DNA of 39,954 nucleotides from Ruminococcus sp. (lineage in GTDB: Bacteria; Bacillota; Clostridia; Oscillospirales; Ruminococcaceae): contig JAFQHO010000055.1 in the NCBI GenBank assembly GCA_017397925.1, positions 1 to 39,954 on the forward strand, written 5' to 3'. Numbering within the stretch: the stretch's first letter is position 1; each line of letters starts with the position of its first letter. The notes under the pieces were generated by a model. It was not told the DNA's origin, did no database searches, and saw only the letters and a program-made list of their open reading frames with translations. The translations under genes were made by a program, and so were the position numbers. Below are positions 32,612 to 39,954 of this stretch, piece after piece.

Positions 32612-33501
32612 ACGGTATAATATGTGTAAATAAGCCTCAGGGCTTTACCTCCTTTGACGTTATTGCAAAACTCAGGGGAATAATGAAAATCCGCAGACTT
32701 GGCCACGGAGGTACACTTGACCCTATGGCTACGGGAGTTCTCCCCGTATTTGTGGGAACTGCCACAAAAGCCTGCGATATTATGCCCGACAATACAAAAA
32801 GCTACCGTGCAGGCTTTAAGCTTGGGCAGGTAACGGATACACAGGATATAACAGGGGAGGTAATCACTTCCTCGGATATGTCTGTAAGCCGTGACACGCT
32901 TGAAGCTGTAATTCCCGATTTTTTGGGAGATATAATGCAGCTTCCCCCTATGTATTCAGCGGTGCAAGTCAACGGACAACGGCTTTACGACCTTGCAAGA
33001 CAAGGCGTTGATGTGGAGCGTACTCCACGACAGATACACGTTGACAGGCTTATATTGACTGAATACAACGAGAATACCCGTGAGGGCATACTTGAAATAT
33101 ACTGTGGAAAAGGTACTTATATCCGTACTATTATTAATGATATCGGCGAAAAGCTTGGTTGCGGCGGAATTATGACTTCCCTTGTGCGTACTTCATCAGG
33201 GGGATTTACTCTTGACGAGTGTTATACAATGGACGAAATCCAGCAGGCGGCTGATGAAAATCGTCTGGAGAAGCTTGTACTGCCAATTGAGCGTGTGTTT
33301 TCCTCTTTATCAAAGCTCAGGCTGAATGAAGTGCAGACGAGAATGTACAGAAACGGCGTAAAGCTGGATATATCACGAGTACACAACATAAAACCCGATA
33401 CAGAGCTTTATTCTGTATACGGCTTTGACGGTTTATTTATCGGTACTGCCTTTGCCGACCACGAAAACGGTATTCTACGTGTTGCGAAAAATCTTACGTA
33501 A
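32608..33501 (+). CDS. truB: tRNA pseudouridine-55 synthase
   Basis: A 297-aa enzyme that makes pseudouridine 55 in the tRNA T-loop. It opens with NGIICVNKPQGFTSFDV. The catalytic Asp38 is in GHGGTLDPMATGVLPV. GKGTYIRTIINDIGEKLGC and LVRTSSGGF are also typical. Length is normal. It is coupled to nrnA by an ATGA overlap. Confidence 0.97.
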   Translation: MNGIICVNKPQGFTSFDVIAKLRGIMKIRRLGHGGTLDPMATGVLPVFVGTATKACDIMPDNTKSYRAGFKLGQVTDTQDITGEVITSSDMSVSRDTLEAVIPDFLGDIMQLPPMYSAVQVNGQRLYDLARQGVDVERTPRQIHVDRLILTEYNENTREGILEIYCGKGTYIRTIINDIGEKLGCGGIMTSLVRTSSGGFTLDECYTMDEIQQAADENRLEKLVLPIERVFSSLSKLRLNEVQTRMYRNGVKLDISRVHNIKPDTELYSVYGFDGLFIGTAFADHENGILRVAKNLT

Positions 33502-33513
33502 GGATTATAAAAA

Positions 33514-34386
33514 ATGACTGAAAAAACTTCGGTTGCTCTGGGGTTATTCGATGGTATTCATCTCGGACACCGTAAAGTTCTGGAGCTTGCTCTGAAAAAT
33601 GCTGAAAAGGGATATGCCCCTGCTGTATTTACTTTTGAACCGCATACCGTGCTGAAAAAGCCTACGGGATGTGACGGATATATTTATACTACCGCTGAAA
33701 AGCTTCGTATATTGAAAAATATGGGGTTCGGCTGTGTATATTCACCTGATTTCAGCAATATCTGCGGACTGTCCGGTGAAGAATTTGCAAGAGATATACT
33801 TGCAGGCAGAATGAATGCTGCTTCCGTTTGCTGCGGAAACAACTTCCGTTTCGGGAAAAAAGCCTCCTGCGGAATAACAGAGCTTCGTGAATACGGTGAA
33901 AAATACGGCTTTGAGGTATATGTCGCAGAGGATGAATTCCTTGAGGGAACAATGGTTTCTTCCGGAGAGATAAGACGGCTGCTGACAAACGGTGATATAA
34001 CGCGGGCAAACAGGCTTCTTGGTGCTCCCTATGCTGTTTCTGCAGAGATTGTGACAGGTGCGGCTATTGGTCGTACTATTGGCTTTCCTACAGCAAATCA
34101 GCTTTTTGAGGATAACCAGCTTGTGCCGAAATTTGGTGTATACAGGGCAGAAACTGAAATTGATGGTAAAATATATCGGGCTATGACAAATATCGGTATA
34201 AAGCCTACCGTGGACTATGGCGGAAAGCCCCTCGCAGAAACATATATCAGCGGTTTTTCGGGTGATATCTACGGCAGGACGATACAGGTAAGGCTATTGG
34301 AATTTATACGCCCGGAAAAGAAATTCGGCTCTGTGGATGAACTGAAAAAGCAGATTACAGAGGATTTACAAAAGTCTATAATCTAA
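33514..34386 (+). CDS. ribF: Bifunctional riboflavin kinase/FAD synthetase
   Basis: A 290-aa enzyme that phosphorylates riboflavin to FMN and adenylates FMN to FAD. The N-terminal FAD synthetase has LGLFDGIHLGHRKV, FGKKASCGITELREY and MVSSGEIRRLLTNGD. The C-terminal kinase has GRTIGFPTANQ, GVYRA, TNIGIKPTV and the YGRTIQVRLLEFIRPEKKF end. It is the last gene of the translation operon by usual gene order. No clear terminator follows. Confidence 0.96.
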   Translation: MTEKTSVALGLFDGIHLGHRKVLELALKNAEKGYAPAVFTFEPHTVLKKPTGCDGYIYTTAEKLRILKNMGFGCVYSPDFSNICGLSGEEFARDILAGRMNAASVCCGNNFRFGKKASCGITELREYGEKYGFEVYVAEDEFLEGTMVSSGEIRRLLTNGDITRANRLLGAPYAVSAEIVTGAAIGRTIGFPTANQLFEDNQLVPKFGVYRAETEIDGKIYRAMTNIGIKPTVDYGGKPLAETYISGFSGDIYGRTIQVRLLEFIRPEKKFGSVDELKKQITEDLQKSII

Positions 34387-34479
34387 TATTCGTTTCATTA
34401 ACACGGCATTATCACAAAAAAGTTGTATAATTACAATAACTGGGTAAAACCAAAAAAATATATACAGGAGGACTTCGCT

Positions 34480-35577
34480 ATGATTGAGGTCAAAAACCTA
34501 TGCAAGTGTTACGGCGATAAGAAAGCCGTAAACGACATAAGCTTTTCTGTTGGAAAGGGCGAGATACTTGGATTTCTCGGACCTAACGGTGCAGGAAAGT
34601 CAACAACTATGAATATTCTGACGGGATATATTTCATCAACTTCGGGACAGGTTCTTATAAACGGAGTTGATATTTTAGAGGACCCTATCGGTGCTAAGGC
34701 AAATATAGGCTATCTTCCCGAAATCCCGCCTCTTTATGTGGATATGACTGTTGACGCATATCTCAACTTTATGTACGACCTTAAAAAGTGTAAGCTTACA
34801 AGAAAAGCTCACCTTAAGGAAATCTGCGATATATGCAAAATTTCTCACGTAAGAGAAAGACTCATCCGCAATCTTTCAAAGGGTTATAAGCAGAGAGTGG
34901 GACTTGCTCAGGCGCTTATCAACAATCCCCCCGTGCTTATTCTTGATGAGCCTACTGTTGGTCTTGACCCAAGCCAGATTATCGAAATCCGTACTCTTAT
35001 CAAGAAGCTGGGAAAAAATCACACAGTTATTCTTTCATCCCACATCCTTCCCGAAATTCAGGCAGTATGTGACAGAATTATAATTGTAAACAAGGGCGTT
35101 ATTGCCGCTGACGGTACAGCTTCTGAAATTGCAGATAAGCTCACAAATGAGCATAAGATGACTGTACGTATTGAGGGTACAAAGCGTACAACTGAGGATA
35201 AGAATGAAATCGTGTCTGCACTTAAAGCTGTTGACGGTATTAAGTATGTACGTGCTGATATGGAGCGCGAAAAGGGCGTTTACGACTACGATATCGAGTC
35301 AGAGGACGAGGTTGATGTGCGTCGTGCAATAAACAGCCTTTGCCGCGACAAGGGTTGGAATATCCTTATGATGCAGCTTTCTGATATGACTCTTGAAGAT
35401 ATCTTTATGAAGATTACAACAGGCGATATCACAGCTGTAAAAGCAGATGAAAAGAAGAAAGTATCACTTGATGATTTCAATATAAGCATTCAGGGCGGTA
35501 TGGGCCTTGATGAATCCGCAGAACAAGCGGAAGAAAACAATGAAATCGATAGTTCAGAAGAAGGAGGAGATAAGTAA
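34480..35577 (+). CDS. ABC transporter ATP-binding protein, Gld-type
   Basis: A 365-aa ATPase with Walker A GPNGAGKST, the LSKGYKQRVG signature, Walker B VLILDEPTVGLDP and the switch His in ILSSHIL. After the core (about 1-215) comes a C-terminal extension ending in an acidic tail, common in ABC-2 exporters of the GldA/NosF type. The ATG at 34480 follows GGAGG; the longer frame upstream would start inside the non-coding leader. It overlaps the permease start by one base (TAATG). With the next three genes it forms an exporter cluster. Confidence 0.92.
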   Translation: MIEVKNLCKCYGDKKAVNDISFSVGKGEILGFLGPNGAGKSTTMNILTGYISSTSGQVLINGVDILEDPIGAKANIGYLPEIPPLYVDMTVDAYLNFMYDLKKCKLTRKAHLKEICDICKISHVRERLIRNLSKGYKQRVGLAQALINNPPVLILDEPTVGLDPSQIIEIRTLIKKLGKNHTVILSSHILPEIQAVCDRIIIVNKGVIAADGTASEIADKLTNEHKMTVRIEGTKRTTEDKNEIVSALKAVDGIKYVRADMEREKGVYDYDIESEDEVDVRRAINSLCRDKGWNILMMQLSDMTLEDIFMKITTGDITAVKADEKKKVSLDDFNISIQGGMGLDESAEQAEENNEIDSSEEGGDK

Positions 35578-36281
35578 TGGGTGCTATATTCAGACGTGAA
35601 ATGGGTGCTTTCTTTACATCGGGAATAGCTTATGTATTCCTTGCAGGATTTGCTCTTTTCTCAGGACTTTTCTTCTCATTAGGTGTTATAGGTTCAGGTA
35701 TGTCCGATATTTCACCAATGTTCAGCTCAATGTTCATCATTGTAGTATTTCTCATTCCAATCCTCACAATGCGACTTCTCAGTGAGGAAAAGAAAAACCG
35801 TACAGACCAGGGACTTCTCACAGCTCCTATAAGTCTTTCATCAATTGTACTCGGCAAATATTTTGCGGCTCTTGCCCTCTTTATAATTGCAGAGAGCGTA
35901 GTATTCATCTATTCAATTATTATCGCACTCTGCGGTCAGGTTGTATGGTCTACTCTTTTAGGTAACTATTTTGCGATGCTTTTCCTTGGTGCTGCATTTA
36001 TAGCTATCGGACTTTTCATCTCATCTCTTACAGAGAATCAGATTGCAGCTGCTCTTATTGGTATGTTTGTACTCTTTGTGCTTTACCTTATGGATTCTCT
36101 TGCAGCTAATATCCCTGTAGAGTTTATTCAGAAAGCACTTGTTTCAGCTGCATTCTATTCAAGATATCTTGAGCTTACAAGAGGCGTATTCGACCTCTCC
36201 ACAATCGTTTATTTCATCAGTATAGCAGTTCTTTTCAACTTCTTTACAGTAAGAGTGCTTGATAAGAGACGCTGGTCATAA
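35577..36281 (+). CDS. ABC-2 type permease, GldF-like
   Basis: A 234-aa protein with six predicted membrane segments. It begins IFRREMGAFFTSGIAYVFLAG and contains MRLLSEEKKNRTDQGLLTAPIS, a typical cytoplasmic motif of this permease group. With the upstream ATPase it should form an exporter. GldF and GldA serve gliding in Bacteroidetes, but homologous sets are widespread in non-gliding bacteria, where the cargo is unknown. Confidence 0.9.
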   Translation: MGAIFRREMGAFFTSGIAYVFLAGFALFSGLFFSLGVIGSGMSDISPMFSSMFIIVVFLIPILTMRLLSEEKKNRTDQGLLTAPISLSSIVLGKYFAALALFIIAESVVFIYSIIIALCGQVVWSTLLGNYFAMLFLGAAFIAIGLFISSLTENQIAAALIGMFVLFVLYLMDSLAANIPVEFIQKALVSAAFYSRYLELTRGVFDLSTIVYFISIAVLFNFFTVRVLDKRRWS

Positions 36282-36302
36282 TTTGGAAAGGAGTGTATAC
36301 AG

Positions 36303-37922
36303 ATGAGTAAAAAAGAAAAAGAAATCAAAGAAACAGCTGTTGAAGCAGCTGAAACTGTTGAAAAAGTTAAGCCGAAGAAGAATCTGAAAAAGCTTAAATT
36401 CGGCTCAATGTCAGCTGTAACTATTATACTTGTTATTGCTGTTGTTATTGCTGCGAATATCGTTTGCAGCCTGCTTACACAGCGCTACCCTATGAAGATT
36501 GACCTGACACCTGATAACCGTCACGAAATCTCACAGGAGTCAATAGACGCTCTTGCAGCAGTAGACAAGGACGTTGAAATTATTGTTACAACAACTGAAG
36601 ATTATTTCGCAATGCTTGGAGCTAATTATGAGAATATGTTTTATCAGTATTACGGTGCAGTTGTTGAATGTCCTTATGATATCATCCCTGAAATCCTTGA
36701 AAAGTATTCCGTTTATGCGGAGGCAGGCAAGGGCAGCATTGATGTTGAATATGTTAATATCACAAAGAATCCCGATGTTGTTACAGAACTTAACAAGTAC
36801 TACAACGGCGAAATCACAGAGGGCGGAATTGTTGTAAAATGCGGCGAAAGAGTCAAGTATATTACTCCCGATGAAGTCGTAGCTATGGTTACTCCCTCGC
36901 AGAACAGCACACAGACAAACATTGTTATGACGTTTACTGGTGAAAGCGTTCTCACTTCCGCTGTTAAGGCTGTTTCAGACGCTAATCCTGTAAGAGCTGC
37001 TTTTGTTTCAAGTATGAATGGAAGCGGAATTTTCGATCAGACACATTCCTCAATTAAAGTTTCTCTTATGAACTTTATGTCCAAGAACGGTTATGACTGT
37101 GTTGAAATTGATATCGGTACAGACGCGCTTAATACAGAGGATTACGATGTTATCGTAGTACCTGCACCTTCTATCGACTTTACCCCCGATATTATTACAA
37201 AGCTGGGAGATTTCCTCTACAATGGCGGAAATTACGAAAGAGATCTGATTTATGTTCAGAATGGATATGCAACTCAGCTTCCTAATATCAGTGAATTCCT
37301 CGCTGAATGGAAAATCCAGATTGAACCATCTATTATCATTGACAATGAAAATATGGTTCAGGCAGGTATCAGCGCAATTGGTCAGATGACATATGCTCCG
37401 ACTCTTGAAATTGCTGATACTGAAACAGTAGGAGCTGTTGCAAACGCTACACTTCCTATTATAGCTCCTCAGGCTCGTCCTATCACTGTTCTCAGCAAGA
37501 ACAATGAAACAGTTGTCAAGGAGGTTATTAAGTCCGCAGCTTCTTCTGAGCTTTATACAGGAGAAGATGAAGCAGGCGAAAAAGGTGCGTTTAACGTTGT
37601 TGTAAAGGCAAGAAAGGAAACATCATCAGGCCTTGAAATTATCGGAAGTGATGTCCTTGTTATCGGAAGCCCATTTATGCTTGACAGTGCAGTTCTTGCA
37701 GGAAACAACACTTATAACAATGCAAATGTTATTCTTAATGTAATTAACGAAACAACAGGCAAAGAGGCAAGTGCTGTAATTCCTGAAAAGACATTTGATC
37801 AGTACACACTCTCACTTACACAGGGTACTGCAAGAATTATTCTTGTAGTGGTAGTTGTTGTAATACCGCTTCTTATCGGTGTTGCAGGTCTTTGCGTTCT
37901 GTTATGGAGAAAGAATAAATGA
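36303..37922 (+). CDS. GldG-like ABC transporter auxiliary protein
   Basis: A 539-aa protein with a Lys/Glu-rich cytoplasmic start (about 1-36), one membrane segment (about 38-60) and a large extracellular part. The segment MKIDLTPDNRHEISQESIDAL is the usual opening of the GldG/ABC_transp_aux domain. A second membrane segment lies near the C-terminus (about 508-535). It follows the permease by 21 bases with an AAAGGAG site and overlaps the next gene by 4 bases. Confidence 0.88.
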   Translation: MSKKEKEIKETAVEAAETVEKVKPKKNLKKLKFGSMSAVTIILVIAVVIAANIVCSLLTQRYPMKIDLTPDNRHEISQESIDALAAVDKDVEIIVTTTEDYFAMLGANYENMFYQYYGAVVECPYDIIPEILEKYSVYAEAGKGSIDVEYVNITKNPDVVTELNKYYNGEITEGGIVVKCGERVKYITPDEVVAMVTPSQNSTQTNIVMTFTGESVLTSAVKAVSDANPVRAAFVSSMNGSGIFDQTHSSIKVSLMNFMSKNGYDCVEIDIGTDALNTEDYDVIVVPAPSIDFTPDIITKLGDFLYNGGNYERDLIYVQNGYATQLPNISEFLAEWKIQIEPSIIIDNENMVQAGISAIGQMTYAPTLEIADTETVGAVANATLPIIAPQARPITVLSKNNETVVKEVIKSAASSELYTGEDEAGEKGAFNVVVKARKETSSGLEIIGSDVLVIGSPFMLDSAVLAGNNTYNNANVILNVINETTGKEASAVIPEKTFDQYTLSLTQGTARIILVVVVVVIPLLIGVAGLCVLLWRKNK

Positions 37923-39445
37923 AAAAATCGGTTAAAGGTATTATCGGACTCAGCGCATTGCTGCTGGCGCTTGGCGGAGGAGCTGCGGCTCTTCTGCTGA
38001 CCGAGCCGAAAGACGGCGGAGAAAGTTCTTCATCTTCTCAGTCCGAGGTTGAAAAGCAGGTAAAAATTCTTATATACGATGATAAGGTAAAAGGTACCGA
38101 TCCTGAAACAGGTGCGGACCTTAAAGGCGTAATAAAGTCTGTAAAGGTGAAGAATTCTACTGACGAGTTTTATGTCGTTCAGAACGGTGTAACCGAAAAT
38201 GGTTCAGGTATAATCTATACCTTTGACGGCTATCAGGAAGTCAATATGAATAATGCACTTATAGGTACTCTTGCCAACAACGCCAACGGTCTTACATCGG
38301 AGGACGTTGTTGAGGAAAACTGTACCGACCTTGCAAAATTCGGTCTTGAAAATCCTGAGATTACAGTTGATATTGAATACGAAACGGGAACAAAATGCCG
38401 TATGTTCATCGGTAATGACGCTCCTGTGGGTGATGCTAAGTACGTTATGATTGACGGCGTTGATACAGTATTCACTGTCCGCATTTCTGCGCTTGCGAAC
38501 TATAGCAAGACACTTGATGATTTCGTGGAAACAACAATGCTGAAATCACCCGATGTTTATCCAAAAGTTGAAAAGCTTACAGTAAGCCGAAAGGGGGAGG
38601 ATGACCTTATTCTTGAATACGACAAGAGTTCGGATGATGAGGCAAATCGCGGCGGTACATCGTCAACCCATATTATGACAAGCCCTACTTTTGCATATCT
38701 TACTGTTGAACGTGCAACAGATATCATAACAGGTATGTTTGGACTGAGTGCAGATAGCATTTATGCAGTGCAATGCACAGAGTCAGATATTGCAGAGGCA
38801 GGACTTAAGGAGCCTTTCTGCTCTGTTACTATGGAATGTGACGACGGAAACGACTATAAGCTGCTTCTCAGTGAATATTTCGATGACAGCGAAGGCAAGA
38901 GCTGCTACGCTATGTTTGAGGGCGGTAATGTAATATATGTCCTTGATGCTGAAAAGGCAAAATGGGTGACAGTTCAGCCTATTGATGTTGCTTCAAGAAT
39001 GTTTGTGGCTTCCTATGTATGGAATATCACTGACCTTTCCGTTAAAAGCGGAGATGTGTCGTATGAATTTGATATCACTCAGACTAAAGAACCCGGTGAG
39101 GACGAAAAGCTTACAGCTGACAATTTCAGCGTAACTCTCAATGGTGAGGATTTTGACGCTGAGCGATACAGAAAGTTCTACAGCTTCCTTATCAAGGCTA
39201 ACGGTGAAAGCTTCGCATTAGGTGAGGATGTTCCTTCCGGCGAGCCTATGGCTGTTCTGGAGTACACAGACAGCTATATGAACAAGACAATGAAGTTTGA
39301 ATTCTATGAAAAGTCAGCGCTGCAGGCACTTGTTGTTGCGGATGGTGAAAGTAAATTCAATATTTCAAAATCATACGTGGAAACACTGATAGAAAATGCG
39401 GAAAATCTTAAATCAGACACTGAATTCAAAACAACCTGGAAATAA
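37919..39445 (+). CDS. DUF4340 membrane-anchored protein
   Basis: A 508-aa protein with an N-terminal membrane anchor (about 7-28), a Ser-rich spacer and a large extracellular region. It has the repeated beta-rich layout of DUF4340, including FGLENPEITVDIEYETG, MFIGNDAPVGDAKYVMIDG and AGLKEPFCSVTMECDDG. DUF4340 proteins regularly follow GldG-like genes and are taken to be part of the same exporter. The ATGA overlap supports this. Confidence 0.85.
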   Translation: MKKSVKGIIGLSALLLALGGGAAALLLTEPKDGGESSSSSQSEVEKQVKILIYDDKVKGTDPETGADLKGVIKSVKVKNSTDEFYVVQNGVTENGSGIIYTFDGYQEVNMNNALIGTLANNANGLTSEDVVEENCTDLAKFGLENPEITVDIEYETGTKCRMFIGNDAPVGDAKYVMIDGVDTVFTVRISALANYSKTLDDFVETTMLKSPDVYPKVEKLTVSRKGEDDLILEYDKSSDDEANRGGTSSTHIMTSPTFAYLTVERATDIITGMFGLSADSIYAVQCTESDIAEAGLKEPFCSVTMECDDGNDYKLLLSEYFDDSEGKSCYAMFEGGNVIYVLDAEKAKWVTVQPIDVASRMFVASYVWNITDLSVKSGDVSYEFDITQTKEPGEDEKLTADNFSVTLNGEDFDAERYRKFYSFLIKANGESFALGEDVPSGEPMAVLEYTDSYMNKTMKFEFYEKSALQALVVADGESKFNISKSYVETLIENAENLKSDTEFKTTWK

Positions 39446-39507
39446 AGATACCGCTTACTGAAAGGAAACGGTACAATATGACCGTATCCGAGAAACGGAG
39501 GTAAGAT

Positions 39508-39789
39508 ATGAGCGAAAAATTTTCCACTTATAAGGGGTATCCCCTTGTGAGATGCGGTAATCAGATTTACTATGGATATATGTCCGACCCCTATGTTATA
39601 TGGATACAGATTCTTGCACAGAAGGAAGTTGACGGCGAGCAGATGGTATCAAAGGTTCGCGTTGTTCAGCTTGATACAAATGAGCAGAATCCTATGAAAG
39701 CGGTTGTGAAAAACGCAGAGCGTGAATGCGGTCTTTACGAGGCACTTGATATTGCTGATGTTTGGCTGAAAAAAGCTCTTGGCGAGTAA
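39508..39789 (+). CDS. Small hypothetical protein, 93 aa
   Basis: The protein was not recognised. It is soluble and without a signal peptide. It starts MSEKFSTYKGYPLVRCGNQI, has the aromatic-rich IYYGYMSDPYVIWIQIL, and ends with a helical segment. An ACGGAGG site precedes the start. It follows the DUF4340 gene by 62 bases with no terminator between, so it is probably the last gene of the exporter operon. Confidence 0.82.
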   Translation: MSEKFSTYKGYPLVRCGNQIYYGYMSDPYVIWIQILAQKEVDGEQMVSKVRVVQLDTNEQNPMKAVVKNAERECGLYEALDIADVWLKKALGE

Positions 39790-39842
39790 TTGTATTATCT
39801 CAATATGAATTAATTAAAAGGCGCTGTAAAAAAAGTGAAACC

Positions 39843-39886
39843 AAAAGTCCGAGTGAGCCATGGAAATGGTCCACTCGGACTTTTTT
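39843..39886 (+). terminator. Strong terminator of the exporter operon
   Basis: A 13-bp perfect stem (AAAAGTCCGAGTG with CACTCGGACTTTT) has an inner CCAT/ATGG stem and a T6 run. It could act in both directions because the 5' arm begins with A-rich sequence. Confidence 0.95.
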
Positions 39887-39954
39887 AAAATGTAAAAAGT
39901 GAAAAAGTACAAAATTGTTGAAAACAGGGTATAACGAACACACCGGCAGAAAAA

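Noticed and set aside
34426-34431. TATAAT before the Gld-type ATPase gene as a promoter
   Set aside because: The best -35 at the right spacing (ACGGCA) is poor. Readthrough from ribF is equally possible, so it was not listed.

Overview
The window reads as chromosomal DNA from a cellulosome-forming Ruminococcus, most likely Ruminococcus flavefaciens or a close relative (Oscillospiraceae). The strongest clue is the left end. A scaffoldin with cohesins and a C-terminal X-dockerin (ScaB-like), a secreted X-dockerin protein in the cttA position, and a single-cohesin cell-wall anchor (ScaE-like) follow one another in the order of the R. flavefaciens sca cluster. The AT-rich intergenic DNA, TTGACA/TATAAT promoters, strong GGAGG ribosome sites and Firmicute gene orders (MazG-HU-YabO; rimP-nusA-ylxR-ylxQ-infB-rbfA-nrnA-truB-ribF) agree. 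No rRNA, tRNA, CRISPR array, prophage or complete insertion sequence was seen.

Layout. 1-6.9 kb: end of the sca cluster on the + strand. Two oppositely oriented copies of a small inverted-repeat element (2341-2497 and 6798-6883) bracket the cttA-like and scaE genes. 6.9-10.3 kb: a TtcA-family tRNA thiolase (-), divergent from a + operon of a DUF2500-like membrane protein, uracil-DNA glycosylase, MetF and a stand-alone methionine-synthase reactivation domain. 10.4-12.9 kb: an orphan lipoprotein solute-binding protein with an SDR epimerase. 12.9-17.3 kb (-): RqcP/YabO, HU and MazG, then TrpS, an unknown 171-aa protein and a PLP aminotransferase. 17.5-20.5 kb: a YabM/SpoVB-like flippase (+), a TraX-family membrane protein (-) and a lipoprotein (-). 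20.7-26.0 kb: a 56-aa 2[4Fe-4S] ferredoxin, palindromic intergenic repeats, a second orphan solute-binding lipoprotein with a large multipass membrane protein, and a membrane-anchored Ig-like protein. 26.1-34.4 kb: a long translation/RNA operon with a terminator-like hairpin in its leader. 34.4-39.9 kb: a Gld-type ABC exporter (ATPase, permease, GldG-like and DUF4340 proteins), a small unknown protein and a strong terminator.

How the parts fit. In the known cellulosome model ScaE is held at the wall by sortase, and its cohesin captures the X-dockerins of ScaB (which carries the enzyme complexes) and CttA (which holds cellulose). The three genes at the left would build that surface assembly. 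The least explained points are the N-terminal region of the cttA-position protein, the inverted element pair around cttA-scaE, and the two solute-binding proteins without transporter genes.
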